From NCBI GenBank assembly GCA_046160485.1, contig JBJXGV010000064.1:1-22073 (forward strand): DNA of 22,073 nt, read 5' to 3'. This DNA is from JBJXGV01 sp046160485. GTDB taxonomy: Bacteria; Orphanbacterota; Orphanbacteria; JBJXGV01. Below are positions 1-9,374 of this stretch, one piece after another. Made by a program: the position numbers and the translations under genes. The notes below the pieces were generated by a model. That model searched no databases. It saw only the letters and a list, made by a program, of their open reading frames with translations, and was not told where the DNA came from. Each line of letters opens with the position of its first letter. Position 1 is the stretch's first letter.

Positions 1-3000
1 TCACCTGCCGCCCGGAGACGTCGAAGATCGTCAGTTCGACCTTCATGTTGTCTTTCGGGAGCGAGTAGCGAATGCGCGTGCTTGGGTTGAACGGGTTCGG
101 ATAGTTCTGGTCGAGCGCGAACTTGCGGGCGGAGCCGTTGCCCGGCGTAACGTCGACCGCATTGCCGACGTTGTCGCAGTCGTTCGCGTCGTACTTCGCG
201 CCAGCCGGCAACGTCACGCCGAAGTTGCTCACGATCGCACGCGTGACGCAGGCGCGCGCCGCACGGGTCGTGATCTGATCGAGCGTGAACATCGTCGTGA
301 TCATCTTGTTCGGTGCGCCTGGCTGCGTGCTGCGAATGCCAGCCGTCTCGTTCAGCGTCCGAGCGATGTTGTCGAACTGGAAGATGACCGTCTCGGTGCC
401 TTGCCCCGCGGCGTTCAACGTGAAGTCGGCGTCCGGCTGATTGCGAATCGGGCAGTCCGACCAACCGCCGTACGAGGTGAACGGCGTGTAGAGCGCGTCG
501 TTGACGCCTTCGATGTAGTAGCGCTTCTCGGCGATACCCGCGTTGTCCTCGCATCCGCCGGAGATGAGCGTCGCGCCAACGTAGTTGACCCAGAAGTCGC
601 CGGTGTTGAATGCCTCGGCGATGCCGGCCATGTCTTCGTCCTCGCAGACGTTGTTTCCGGAGAGCCAGATGTTGCCTTCGTTCGCATCCGACGCGAGGTA
701 CTGCGAGATCTCAGTCTGGCTCGAGTCGGTGATGGTATACGCGTTGTGTCGCCCGACATACCAGATGACGTCCTGGTACCTGTGGTTGTTCGCAGCGGGA
801 TTTCGCACGCCGCCGAAGCCGCGCGGATTCGTCGGCTCGGCGTAGAACGGACCAGCGCCTTCGCCGCGCGACACCTGCGCGAACAGGTTGTCGTAGCGGT
901 CGTACTTGAGGTTGAGGTCACGCATCGCCTCTTCGTACAACTGGGAAAGGAACGGGAAGACGGCAGTCCCGACGCCCGCAAGCGTTTTGTCGCTCTCGGC
1001 GTCGTATCCCGTTCGGTTGTACCAGTCGTCGACGAGAAGGATGGCCTTGTTCCCCTGCGCCGCGTAGGCCGTCGACGTCAAGCACGGAAGCACGGTCACC
1101 TCATACGGCCACGGTTGCTGACGTTCCGTGCCGTACAGAGGGTGGATGAAAGTGCGCCGATCCGACGAGCGACCGGGAACCGTGTCGGGCGTAGCGCCAA
1201 GGTCGCGCGCGGTGAAGTAGTACTCGACGACAGTGCCGGCTCGCAACTGGCCCGCGCTCAGAATCGTTCCCGGGAAATCAGTTGCGTTCAGCTCGAGCGT
1301 CGTTCGGTAGGTGCCGTTGAACTCCGTTGCCGTACCAGGCTCGGCATTGGCATCGGGCTGGCTGAAGCTGAGGGTCTTGGTGAACCACTCCATTATCGGC
1401 TTTGCCTTCGAACCCTGCGGGCGCGTGCTTTCGTGCGTCCAAGACGTGCCGCAGTCCGTCGACACGCGGTAGTGCATCACCACCGAGTTTTGCTCGACGC
1501 CGTCGATATCGACGACGGTGACGCCGAGGGAGTCTTCATCCTGCCGGGGATCGCCGGGGAAGAGTTCCCAGTTTTCCTTTGCCGGCGGGTGGAGGTAGAC
1601 ATCCCGGGCGAACGTGTCCTGGAAGTTGCCGACGCCCCAGAGCGTGCCGCGCTGCTCGAAGAGGCCGACCGAGAAGTTGTCGAAGATATACGTGTTCTTG
1701 CGGTGCGGGTTCGTCGTGATCACACCCGGCATGCAGTTTTGCGGGATCGCCGAGTTGTAGTCGCACTGGTCGAACATGTCATACCCGACCTGAATCGAGT
1801 CCGTCTGATCCGTCAGAATTCCTGCCCAGTCATCTGCGTCGCCGATGTTCCAGAATTGGCAGCCGCCGATGAAGATTCCGCCGTATTCCCACTGATTCCA
1901 GGCGTTCTGGGCGCCAGCGACAAACGCGCGTCCGGCGATCGTCGTGACATCCGACGAGATTTGCTTGATGCAGAGATAGTCGTCGTACACCACTCGGACG
2001 CCCGTGACGCGCGATCCCGCCAAGAGCGTGCCCGCCGTGAGGGGACTCGAGGGCGAGAGGTCGAACGTCGGTGACGCGAGGCGATAGAGAAACGCGTTCG
2101 CCTGGATGTTGCCGTCGGCGCCCGCGGGTGTGAGGTTCGCCGCCCACACCCAGTGGTTGGTCGTCTCACACGTCTTCGCGTTGTTGACGTAGTCCGGCGT
2201 GTTCGTGAGGTGCCAGTAGTCGATGATCGCGGCCTGTCCGTGCACCCACGCAGATCCCGCCCAGTAGCCGCCGAACTTCTCGGCGCGCGGCAAGAGTATC
2301 GTGCTGAACTGGCTTCGGCCTGGCTCACATGCTGGATTCGGGATCGGGCACGCGGGAACCTGATTTTCCCAGTTCACCTTGTCGGTGCGCGTTACGTCCG
2401 CCGGGAAATAGGAGTTCGTCACGCTATTGCCCTTCACGGAGAGTTCGTCGACGCGCCACGCACCGATCGTGTTGGCCTGCGTGCCACCACCGGTTAGGTC
2501 GTCCCAGAGGAAGTCCGAGAGGACGCGCCACCGTACGTAAAGATTCTCCGTCCCGTTTTGTCCGATCGTCGCAAGCTGCGCCGGTGTCACGTTGATCTGG
2601 AACGACGCCCAGTCCGCGCAGAGGTACGGGAACGGACCGCTTCCGATACCGCTGCCCGTGGTTGTGCCCCAATACGATTGCGGCAGACCGCGGCAGTTCG
2701 TGGAATCCGGGTTCGAGATGCCATTGAAGCGCGCGATCTCACGCCACGTCGCCGTGTCGGCGGTGCCGGACGCGGCCATCTCGACGAAGCAGTAGTCGTA
2801 AGCGAGTTCGATCGAGTAGAGGTGCACGCCGCCGACCGTCATTCCGTTCGCGGAGTTGAAGCTGGCCGCGGGTCCGAGGTTGAGGATGAGGCTGACGCCG
2901 TATCCGGGGCCGTACCCTGGCGGGAACTCCCATGAGAGCGTGTCGCCGTACTCGCCGCACCACATCGACGAGTCCTGCGTGCCCGCCTGATACGTGTCGT

Positions 3001-3400
3001 AGGTGTCGACGTGCCACTTGTTCGTCTGGCCAAAGACGTGGGCGTCGTAGTGGGTCCAGCAACCCGGAAGGCTGCCGGGGTAGGCGTTCGTGGTCGAGCA
3101 GCTATCTCCGAGCCCGCCGTCGAAGCACCACGTCGCCCAGCCGCGCGTGCCGTTGCCGCGGTTTCCATAAGTGAAGTCGGCGGTGTAGGAGCACGAACTG
3201 TCGTCGTGCACGCGAACCCAAACCGTGTCCGCGGCGGCGCCTTCCTTACCCCAGCTTAGCGGTGTGGACGCGTCCCAGTAGGGTTCCGGAGTTGCCGGCT
3301 TTACCGGGCGCGGTTTCGGGGGAATCTGCAGAGCGTTCGCCGTGGAGGCGAGCCCTGCAAGGAGGATCAAAAAGACTCCAAGGGGTAGAAGTTTCCGCAC
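1..3400 (-). CDS. Large secreted protein with C-terminal Por/T9SS-type sorting domain (3' end cut by window)
   Basis: Reading the minus strand from a GTG at 3400, the frame stays open to position 1, about 1133 residues with no stop, so the C-terminus lies outside the window. Residues 1-23 are a clear signal peptide: basic MRK, a hydrophobic core LLPLGVFLILLAGL, and an A-x-A-like end STANA. The middle is rich in Trp, Tyr, Gly, Asp and Cys, as in extracellular beta-rich modules; I cannot name its domains. Around residues 780-950 a stretch starting AILLVDDWYNRTGYD looks like the Rossmann-like, glutamine-amidotransferase-like module found in such exported proteins (inference). From residue 1094 the sequence FALDQNYPNPFNPSTRIRY begins a type-A C-terminal sorting/FlgD-Ig-like domain. 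Likely exported and attached to or released from the outer membrane. Enzymatic function is unknown. The gene is divergent from its neighbour at 3599. Confidence 0.9.
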   Translation of the reverse strand, partial: MRKLLPLGVFLILLAGLASTANALQIPPKPRPVKPATPEPYWDASTPLSWGKEGAAADTVWVRVHDDSSCSYTADFTYGNRGNGTRGWATWCFDGGLGDSCSTTNAYPGSLPGCWTHYDAHVFGQTNKWHVDTYDTYQAGTQDSSMWCGEYGDTLSWEFPPGYGPGYGVSLILNLGPAASFNSANGMTVGGVHLYSIELAYDYCFVEMAASGTADTATWREIARFNGISNPDSTNCRGLPQSYWGTTTGSGIGSGPFPYLCADWASFQINVTPAQLATIGQNGTENLYVRWRVLSDFLWDDLTGGGTQANTIGAWRVDELSVKGNSVTNSYFPADVTRTDKVNWENQVPACPIPNPACEPGRSQFSTILLPRAEKFGGYWAGSAWVHGQAAIIDYWHLTNTPDYVNNAKTCETTNHWVWAANLTPAGADGNIQANAFLYRLASPTFDLSPSSPLTAGTLLAGSRVTGVRVVYDDYLCIKQISSDVTTIAGRAFVAGAQNAWNQWEYGGIFIGGCQFWNIGDADDWAGILTDQTDSIQVGYDMFDQCDYNSAIPQNCMPGVITTNPHRKNTYIFDNFSVGLFEQRGTLWGVGNFQDTFARDVYLHPPAKENWELFPGDPRQDEDSLGVTVVDIDGVEQNSVVMHYRVSTDCGTSWTHESTRPQGSKAKPIMEWFTKTLSFSQPDANAEPGTATEFNGTYRTTLELNATDFPGTILSAGQLRAGTVVEYYFTARDLGATPDTVPGRSSDRRTFIHPLYGTERQQPWPYEVTVLPCLTSTAYAAQGNKAILLVDDWYNRTGYDAESDKTLAGVGTAVFPFLSQLYEEAMRDLNLKYDRYDNLFAQVSRGEGAGPFYAEPTNPRGFGGVRNPAANNHRYQDVIWYVGRHNAYTITDSSQTEISQYLASDANEGNIWLSGNNVCEDEDMAGIAEAFNTGDFWVNYVGATLISGGCEDNAGIAEKRYYIEGVNDALYTPFTSYGGWSDCPIRNQPDADFTLNAAGQGTETVIFQFDNIARTLNETAGIRSTQPGAPNKMITTMFTLDQITTRAARACVTRAIVSNFGVTLPAGAKYDANDCDNVGNAVDVTPGNGSARKFALDQNYPNPFNPSTRIRYSLPKDNMKVELTIFDVSGRQV

Positions 3401-3408
3401 GGGAATAG

Positions 3409-3415
3409 CCCTCCT
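3409..3415 (-). promoter_or_regulatory. Shine-Dalgarno site fixing a GTG start
   Basis: On the minus strand AGGAGGG lies eight bases before the GTG at 3400. Together with the signal peptide that follows directly, it fixes the start of the secreted protein at a GTG codon. Confidence 0.8.
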
Positions 3416-3598
3416 GCAAAAGGTGACCCGTTGCGATCGTCGGGTAAGCCGGGATTGAGGGGTGGCCCACCGTCGATCTGTTGTCCATTGCGTGCTACGA
3501 AAGAGCCAGATAGAGTCCGCGACGATCCACGAGCGGAACCTTTGAGATTCGGGGGGTTCCTCGTTTCCCTTGCCGCAAGACGGCGGCCACTGTAACAA

Positions 3599-6061
3599 AT
3601 GGTGACGAATCTGTCAAAGGATGCCTTGCTCTCCAACACGCGCGCCGGCCTGTTTGCGGGTGTTTTTCTCATCTCCTTCTCGATTCTGCAGGCCGAACTT
3701 GTCCTGACCCGCGTTTTTTCGGTCACGCTCTGGTACCACTTCGCCTTTGTCGCGGTGTCCGTGGCGCTCCTCGGGATGGCGACCGGCGGGGTCCGGGTTT
3801 ATCGACGCGGCGCGGTCGCGGACGCGCACGTACCCGCGGCCTTGGCGCGCGAGGCTCGGCGATTCTCGGTCGCGATGGTCGGCGCCCTCCTCATTCTCCT
3901 CGGGGTGCCGTTCATCTACCGCATTTCGCTCGGCGCCGTCGTCTCATTGGTGCTGATCTACGCGGGCGTCGCGCTGCCGTTCTACTTCGGCGGGGCGCTG
4001 CTGGCGCTTCTGTTTCGCGCCCGCGCACGCGAGATCGGGCCGATCTACGCGGCAGATCTGGCGGGCGCCGGTTTGGGGGCGCTCCTCACCGTGCCGCTCC
4101 TCAACGCCGTGTCGGCACCGACGGCGCTCGTCGTCGCCGCGACGGGTGGCGCGCTGGCGTCGGTCCTGTTTGCGCGCTCCGCCGGCGATCCCGGTGGCAC
4201 GGCGGCGCGGGCGGCTCGGAGCGACACGAGGCGCGGACTCGCGCTCGCCGCAGTGTTTTCCATCGTAGCGATTCTCGGCGAGACGACGCCGTTGTTGCGG
4301 ATCGACTTCGCGAAGGACCAAGTCGAGCGTGGGTTGCTCGCCGAGAAGTGGAACGCGCTGTCCCGTATCACCGTCGGGCCGTGGGGCACGCCGACGTGGG
4401 GAGTCAGCGAGCGCTACAAAGGCCCGAAGCCGGAAACCCTATGGATGAAGATCGACTCGGATGCCGGTACGCCGATTACTCGATGGGACGGAGACGTCAC
4501 GAAGGTCGAAGCGCTTCGCTATGACATCACGGCGTTCGCCTACCATTTCCGGCAGGGGCAGCGTTCGCTGGTCATCGGGCCCGGGGGCGGGCGCGACGTC
4601 CTGACCGCACTCATCATGGGCGCCCGTACCGTAACCGGGGTCGAGATCAATCCGGCAATCGTCGAAACCGTTCGCGACCAGTTCGGCGATTTCACCGGGC
4701 GCCTGTACGACGATCCGCGTGTCACGATCGTACTCGGCGAGGGGCGCGAGTACCTTCGGCGAACGCCGGAGCGATTCGACATGATTCAGGCGTCGCTGAT
4801 CGACACATGGGCGGCGAGCGCGGCGGGCGCCTACGTTTTCAGCGAGGCGAACCTCTACACGCGAGAGGCGTTCGGCGAGTACCTCGACCGGCTGACGGAC
4901 GAGGGCATTCTCACCGTCTCCCGCTGGCACTTCAAGGACCTGCCGACCGAGACGCTGCGGATGACCGGCCTCGCCGTACGCGCGCTCCTCGACCGAGGCG
5001 TCGCCGATCCCGCGGCGCACATCATTCTCGTGAAGCGAACGACGTGGGATTGGGCGTACCGCTTGGCCGAGCCGCGCGACGGCATCGGGACCATCCTCGT
5101 GAAGCGCACGCCATTCCGTCCCGAAGAGGTCGCACATGCGCGGCAACTCGCGGAGGGTCTCGACTTCCAAGTGATTCTCGCGCCGGGTGGAGGCGGGGAT
5201 CCGCTCTTCGAGAACCTCGTCGCGGGCCGTGACCCCGAAGCATTCGGGCGGAGCTACGCGGTCGATGTTTCGCCGCCGACGGACGAGAGGCCGTTCTTCT
5301 TCTATACCCTGCGCCTGCGCGATCTCCCGAAATGGCTCGGTTCACAGCGCGTCGAGCAGGGCGTCATGCAGAACAACGTGCGCGCGGTTTTCGTCCTCGG
5401 CGCGCTCCTGCTCATCGTCCTCGTCCTCTCTATCGGATTTCTCATCCTGCCGCTCGTCTCGCGAAGTGACGGCCCTCGCGAGATGCCGCCGGCGCCCGCG
5501 CTCGCGTACTTCGCGGCGCTCGGCCTCGGTTTCATCTTGATCGAGATTCCGCTCATACAGCGTCTCATTCTCTATCTCGGTCATCCTCTGTACGCGCTCT
5601 CCGTGGTGCTCTCGGCGCTGCTCATCGGCGCGGGCGCGGGGAGCTTGCTTTGCTCGCGGCTGTCGATTGCGGCGGCCCGCCGCGCGGTGGTCGCGCTCGC
5701 TCTCGTGCTCGCGCTTGCGTCGGTGACGATCCCGCCGGTTCTCGGTGCGACTCTCGGCGCGGGGACGGCAGCGCGGATCGGCCTCTCGGTCGCGGCGATT
5801 TTCGCGCTCGGCGTCGGATGCGGAATTCCGTTCCCGCTCGGCGTGCGGCTTCTCGGCGCGGAGGGCGAACGATGGATTCCGTGGATGTGGGGAATCAACG
5901 GCGCGTTCAGCGTGCTCGCGTCGGTGCTCGCGACGGCGCTTGCGATGTCGTTCGGATTCGGCGCGCCCTTCGCTGTGGGCGTCGCGGCGTACGCCGTGGC
6001 GGCGGTGCTCGCGTTTCGCGCGCCGTGGCGCGTGAACGCCGCGGCGCGCGCGCGAGCTTAG
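3599..6061 (+). CDS. Membrane protein with spermidine-synthase-like (SAM methyltransferase-fold) domain
   Basis: 820 residues. The N-terminal ~220 residues hold several hydrophobic segments (GLFAGVFLISFSILQAELVL and following). Residues ~225-590 form a soluble Rossmann domain with the glycine-rich nucleotide-binding motif GPGGGRD at 327-333, followed by an acidic GVEIN strand end typical of SAM or decarboxylated-SAM binding. From ~595 to 810 there is a second block of transmembrane helices. This matches the multi-pass 'spermidine synthase-like/fused MFS' proteins. The catalytic-loop D-S-x-D-P pattern of true aminopropyltransferases is absent; the equivalent stretch reads MIQASLIDTWAAS, so polyamine synthesis should not be assumed. 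The ATG at 3599 has no clear Shine-Dalgarno. The gene converges on the nucleotidyltransferase gene with a 7-base gap. The fold call is firm; the substrate is unknown. Confidence 0.88.
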   Translation: MVTNLSKDALLSNTRAGLFAGVFLISFSILQAELVLTRVFSVTLWYHFAFVAVSVALLGMATGGVRVYRRGAVADAHVPAALAREARRFSVAMVGALLILLGVPFIYRISLGAVVSLVLIYAGVALPFYFGGALLALLFRARAREIGPIYAADLAGAGLGALLTVPLLNAVSAPTALVVAATGGALASVLFARSAGDPGGTAARAARSDTRRGLALAAVFSIVAILGETTPLLRIDFAKDQVERGLLAEKWNALSRITVGPWGTPTWGVSERYKGPKPETLWMKIDSDAGTPITRWDGDVTKVEALRYDITAFAYHFRQGQRSLVIGPGGGRDVLTALIMGARTVTGVEINPAIVETVRDQFGDFTGRLYDDPRVTIVLGEGREYLRRTPERFDMIQASLIDTWAASAAGAYVFSEANLYTREAFGEYLDRLTDEGILTVSRWHFKDLPTETLRMTGLAVRALLDRGVADPAAHIILVKRTTWDWAYRLAEPRDGIGTILVKRTPFRPEEVAHARQLAEGLDFQVILAPGGGGDPLFENLVAGRDPEAFGRSYAVDVSPPTDERPFFFYTLRLRDLPKWLGSQRVEQGVMQNNVRAVFVLGALLLIVLVLSIGFLILPLVSRSDGPREMPPAPALAYFAALGLGFILIEIPLIQRLILYLGHPLYALSVVLSALLIGAGAGSLLCSRLSIAAARRAVVALALVLALASVTIPPVLGATLGAGTAARIGLSVAAIFALGVGCGIPFPLGVRLLGAEGERWIPWMWGINGAFSVLASVLATALAMSFGFGAPFAVGVAAYAVAAVLAFRAPWRVNAAARARA

Positions 6062-6062
6062 T

Positions 6063-6078
6063 GCTTCGCTAGCGAAGC
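6063..6078. repeat. Perfect 16-bp palindrome at a convergent gene junction
   Basis: GCTTCGCTAGCGAAGC reads the same on both strands and covers the stop codon of the minus-strand gene (6069-6071), two bases beyond the stop of the plus-strand gene. It could fold as an 8-bp stem in transcripts from either side. Neither side has a T-run, so it is not a canonical intrinsic terminator. Confidence 0.5.
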
Positions 6079-7457
6079 TTCCGCTCGTGCAACGAGCCGT
6101 CGTTGCCGATCTGCCGCGCGCGCGCGAGCAGGTTCTCGCGCGTGTTGCACACGGGATTCTCGAGCACCTCCTCGAGCAGCATCGCGAGAATCCGACCGAC
6201 TTGTGGCCCCGGATCGATCGCCAGCGTTCGCATGATGTCATTGCCGCCGATCGCAAGATCGCGAACGGTCGTGGCGCTCTTCTTTTCGAGTTCCTTCTCG
6301 ATTCGCTGCATCAGCTCGTCGGTGGCGCCCGTGTCGTGCTCGAAGCCGCTGCCGATCTGGTCCGCGCGCCGCAGCGCGATCAAATCGCCGATGGCGTCGA
6401 TGCCGATGCGCGCCATGAGCCTGCGGACCGCGGCGTCGCTCCAGCCGGCGTGGTAGTCGAACATGTGGCAGGCGATGAGCGCGTCGACGCGGTCGGCGAG
6501 CGCGCGCGGATAGCGCAGCCGCGCGAGAACCGCCGCGGCATCGCGACGGCTCGCCTCTTCGTGTCCGTAGAAAACGATGCGATGTCGCTCTAGCTTCTCG
6601 TCGAATATTTCTTGGCGGCAGTCCGCTTTCCCGGTGTCGTGGAGGAGCGCTGCGAGCCGGACGGCGAGGTTGTCACGCGGCGCGGCATCGCACGTGATGA
6701 GAGAGTGCTCGAGCACGTCGTGGCGGTGCCACTCAGGCGGCTGCGCGACGCCATCGCACTTCGACAGCTCTGGGAATAGGTGCGCGAGAAGTCCCGTCTT
6801 GCGCATGATCGCAAACCCGGTGCTCGGTTTCTCCGCGAGCGTCAGAAGTTTCGTGATCTCTTCCGCGATGCGTTCGCCGCTCACGGTCGTGACGAGGTGC
6901 GCATCGTCGGTCATCGCGCGCAGCGTCTCGGGTTCGATATCGAGCGCAAACCGCGCGGCGAACTGCACCGCACGCAGCATGCGGAGCGGGTCTTCGCGGA
7001 GCGCGCGCGGCGACACCGCACGCAGCCGCCGCGCGCGAAGATCGCCGAGACCGTCGAACGGATCGATCAGCGCACCGGTCGCGACATCTTGCGCCATCGC
7101 GTTGATCGTGAAATCGCGCCGCCCGAGGTCCGCTTCCACCGGGATATCCGGATCGAAATCGACGGCGAAATCGCGGTGACCGCTTCCCGTCGACGTCTCG
7201 CGCCGCGGCAGCGCGATGTCGATCGCCGCGGACGCGCCATCCGGGATGAATCGAATGACGCCGAACGAGCGGCCGACCACGTCGACGCGACCGCGCGCCT
7301 CGAGGAGCGCGATCAACTCGTCCGCCGGAATGCGCGTGACCAGAAAGTCGAGATCCTTCGACGCCCCGAGGAGAATTCCGTCGCGCACGGACCCGCCGAC
7401 GAGGTAGAGCGATCCCCTCGAGACGATCGACTCCTGCCATGGCGCAAGCTGCGACAT
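6069..7457 (-). CDS. cca: tRNA nucleotidyltransferase / poly(A) polymerase family protein with HD domain
   Basis: 462 residues. Class II nucleotidyltransferase head: LVGGSVRD at 19-26 and the catalytic acidic pair in KDLDF (D35, D37), then RRDFTINAMAQD at 113-124 and the conserved DPLRMLRAVQFAARF at 156-170. A C-terminal HD phosphohydrolase domain follows (RHDVLEHS near 246, LLHDTGK at 271-277). This arrangement is typical of bacterial CCA-adding enzymes with an HD domain, which build or repair tRNA 3' CCA ends. Poly(A) polymerases and A-adding or CC-adding specialists share the same head and cannot be excluded from sequence alone. The ATG at 7457 is chosen because GGAGG sits eight bases upstream and the protein then begins at the usual distance before the GG-RD motif. 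The frame stays open far upstream, but that is only a GC-rich shadow. Confidence 0.93.
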   Translation of the reverse strand: MSQLAPWQESIVSRGSLYLVGGSVRDGILLGASKDLDFLVTRIPADELIALLEARGRVDVVGRSFGVIRFIPDGASAAIDIALPRRETSTGSGHRDFAVDFDPDIPVEADLGRRDFTINAMAQDVATGALIDPFDGLGDLRARRLRAVSPRALREDPLRMLRAVQFAARFALDIEPETLRAMTDDAHLVTTVSGERIAEEITKLLTLAEKPSTGFAIMRKTGLLAHLFPELSKCDGVAQPPEWHRHDVLEHSLITCDAAPRDNLAVRLAALLHDTGKADCRQEIFDEKLERHRIVFYGHEEASRRDAAAVLARLRYPRALADRVDALIACHMFDYHAGWSDAAVRRLMARIGIDAIGDLIALRRADQIGSGFEHDTGATDELMQRIEKELEKKSATTVRDLAIGGNDIMRTLAIDPGPQVGRILAMLLEEVLENPVCNTRENLLARARQIGNDGSLHERKLR

Positions 7458-7463
7458 CCGATT

Positions 7464-7468
7464 CCTCC
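7464..7468 (-). promoter_or_regulatory. Shine-Dalgarno site of the nucleotidyltransferase gene
   Basis: On the minus strand GGAGG lies eight bases before the ATG at 7457. It selects this start over the long open frame that continues upstream. Confidence 0.75.
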
Positions 7469-7479
7469 GTGCGGCGGAG

Positions 7480-7485
7480 TATAAT
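7480..7485 (+). promoter_or_regulatory. Possible -10 element (TATAAT) in the divergent intergenic region
   Basis: A perfect TATAAT stands out in this GC-rich 126-bp gap and points toward the phosphatase gene about 100 bases downstream. No recognisable TTGACA-like -35 lies 16-18 bases upstream. On the opposite strand the same bases give TATACT close before the nucleotidyltransferase start, so it could serve either gene. Confidence 0.35.
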
Positions 7486-7583
7486 GCACGGCCTGCGCGG
7501 GGCGTTGGGCGCGTCGCGTTCGTTGCCGGCGCGCGAGGCGTTGCGCTCGCGATGACATCGATACTCGAGAACGCGGAGGATGT

Positions 7584-9359
7584 TTGCCTCACGACATGAA
7601 CAACGAAGCCGATCGCTTGCGGCGGCAGATCGCGCGCTTGGCGCGGCTTGTCGAAGCGAGCCGCGTTCTGAATTCGGCGCTGCCCGACGACACGCTCGTC
7701 TCGACGATCTTGGGAATCGCGACCGAAGTCATGGAGGCTGAGGCGAGCGCGATCATCGTCAAGGACGAGGCGCGCGGCGAGCTCCACTGCGACCTGATAC
7801 TCGCGGACCGGCGCGACCTCGTGAAGCGCAAGCACCTCGAGAGTCCGTTCGGCATTCCGGCGCAGGTCATTCAGAGCGGCGCCCCGATTTCGCGATCGCG
7901 CGGCGACGCCGGCTCGGAGTTGTCGAGCCCGATCGCGGCGGAACTCGGACTCACGCCGTCCGCGATACTCTGCGTCCCGCTGCGTTCGCGCGATCGCGTC
8001 ATCGGCGCGATGGAGGTGCTCAACAAGAAAAACGGCGCGGCGTTCGATGACCACGACACAGCGCTCTTCATGGCGTTCGCCGATCAGGTCGGCGTCGCGA
8101 TCCGAAACTCGGAACTTTACGCCGCGGTGAAGAAGCAGGCCCTCGAGCGGAAGATGCTCCTCGATCTGGAGCGGCAGGTCATCGAGTCGCTCGACTCGCG
8201 CGAAGTCATGACTCGAATTCTCGAGCTGACGGGACAGATCGTTCACTACGACGCCGGCGCGATCTTCGTCTACGACCTCAAGCGCTCGGCGATGCGCGAT
8301 ATGGTGAGCCGCGGCTACGCGGAGTCCGAGAGCGGAATGCTCACGCTCAAGCTGGGCGAAGGAATCGCCGGCTGGGCGGCGAAGACCGGCGACTCGATCT
8401 TGGTGCGCGATGTCAGCCAGGATCCGCATTACGTGAATGCGCGCGCGAGCACCCGCTCGGAGATGGCGGTACCGCTCAAGAAGGGCAATGCCGTTCTCGG
8501 CGTTTTCAATCTTGAGAGCGACCACCTCGGCGCGTACACGGAAGCGGATTTGGCGCTGGTCGAGTCGTTCGCCAATCACGCGGCGATCGCTCTCGACAAC
8601 GCGCGTCTGCACGAAGAGGTGAAGCAGGCGACGCAGCTTAAGGACGAGCTGAAGGTCGCGCGGCGCATTCAGCAGCGGCTTCTGCCGAAGAGCGATCCGG
8701 TCGTCCGCGGCTTCGAGATTTCGGGCCACACGATTCCATCGAAAGAGGTCGGCGGCGACTACTACGATTTCATCTGGATCGATTCCGACTTGCTCGCGAT
8801 CGTAATCGCCGACGTCGCGGGGAAGGGCGTTCCCGCGGGACTCATCCTCGCGAGCTTTCGCGCGAGTCTCCTGACCGAGGCGCGCGAGAGCCGTTCGCCC
8901 GCGGACATTCTCGCGAACGTGAACTACCTTCTCTGCCGCTCGACGGAGACGCAGGATTTCGTTACGTGTTTTCTCGGGATTCTCGACATTCGCGATCGGA
9001 ATTTTCTCTACACGAACGCCGGACACAACTATCCGTATTTGCTTCGCGAGAACGGCGCGGTCGAGCGGCTTGTCGATGGCGGGACGATCCTCGGCATGAT
9101 CAAGGGCCTCGCGCTCCGGGAGACGTCGGTCGTGCTCGGCTCCGGTGACCTGCTCGTGTGCTTCACCGACGGCATTACCGAGGCCGCGAATCGCAAAGGC
9201 GAACAGTTCGGCGAGGAGCGGCTCGAGCCGCTCTTGAAGGCGACGCGGCACTTGCCCGCCGCCGAAATACGCGACGCGATCTTTCGCGAGGTCTCCGCGT
9301 TCGCGGGACGCGCAGCGCAGTCGGATGATCAGGCGCTCATCATCGCGAAGGCGCGATAA
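7584..9359 (+). CDS. GAF-GAF-SpoIIE (PP2C-type) serine phosphatase, RsbU-like
   Basis: 591 residues. Two GAF sensor domains (about residues 20-165 and 200-345) are followed by a helical linker ending VARRIQQRLLP and a C-terminal SpoIIE/PP2C phosphatase domain (about 370-590). Metal-binding acidic motifs are present: GGDYYDF at 390-396, DVAGKG from D410, FTDGITEA around D529 and SDDQAL at 580-585. Family members dephosphorylate a phosphoserine on an anti-sigma-factor antagonist (STAS) protein; no such partner is in the window. There is no transmembrane segment, so it should be a cytosolic sensor. Start choice is uncertain: TTG at 7584 lies four bases after GGAGG (7575-7579), while the ATG at 7596 lies sixteen bases after it; I keep the TTG. 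The selenoprotein gene follows 15 bases after the stop, in the same direction. Confidence 0.92.
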   Translation: MPHDMNNEADRLRRQIARLARLVEASRVLNSALPDDTLVSTILGIATEVMEAEASAIIVKDEARGELHCDLILADRRDLVKRKHLESPFGIPAQVIQSGAPISRSRGDAGSELSSPIAAELGLTPSAILCVPLRSRDRVIGAMEVLNKKNGAAFDDHDTALFMAFADQVGVAIRNSELYAAVKKQALERKMLLDLERQVIESLDSREVMTRILELTGQIVHYDAGAIFVYDLKRSAMRDMVSRGYAESESGMLTLKLGEGIAGWAAKTGDSILVRDVSQDPHYVNARASTRSEMAVPLKKGNAVLGVFNLESDHLGAYTEADLALVESFANHAAIALDNARLHEEVKQATQLKDELKVARRIQQRLLPKSDPVVRGFEISGHTIPSKEVGGDYYDFIWIDSDLLAIVIADVAGKGVPAGLILASFRASLLTEARESRSPADILANVNYLLCRSTETQDFVTCFLGILDIRDRNFLYTNAGHNYPYLLRENGAVERLVDGGTILGMIKGLALRETSVVLGSGDLLVCFTDGITEAANRKGEQFGEERLEPLLKATRHLPAAEIRDAIFREVSAFAGRAAQSDDQALIIAKAR

Positions 9360-9374
9360 CGTGCGGCGGCGCGA

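Noticed and set aside
401..2074. 557-codon plus-strand open frame
   Set aside because: It is antisense to the signal-peptide-bearing, sorting-domain protein and shows arginine/valine-rich shadow composition with no domain.
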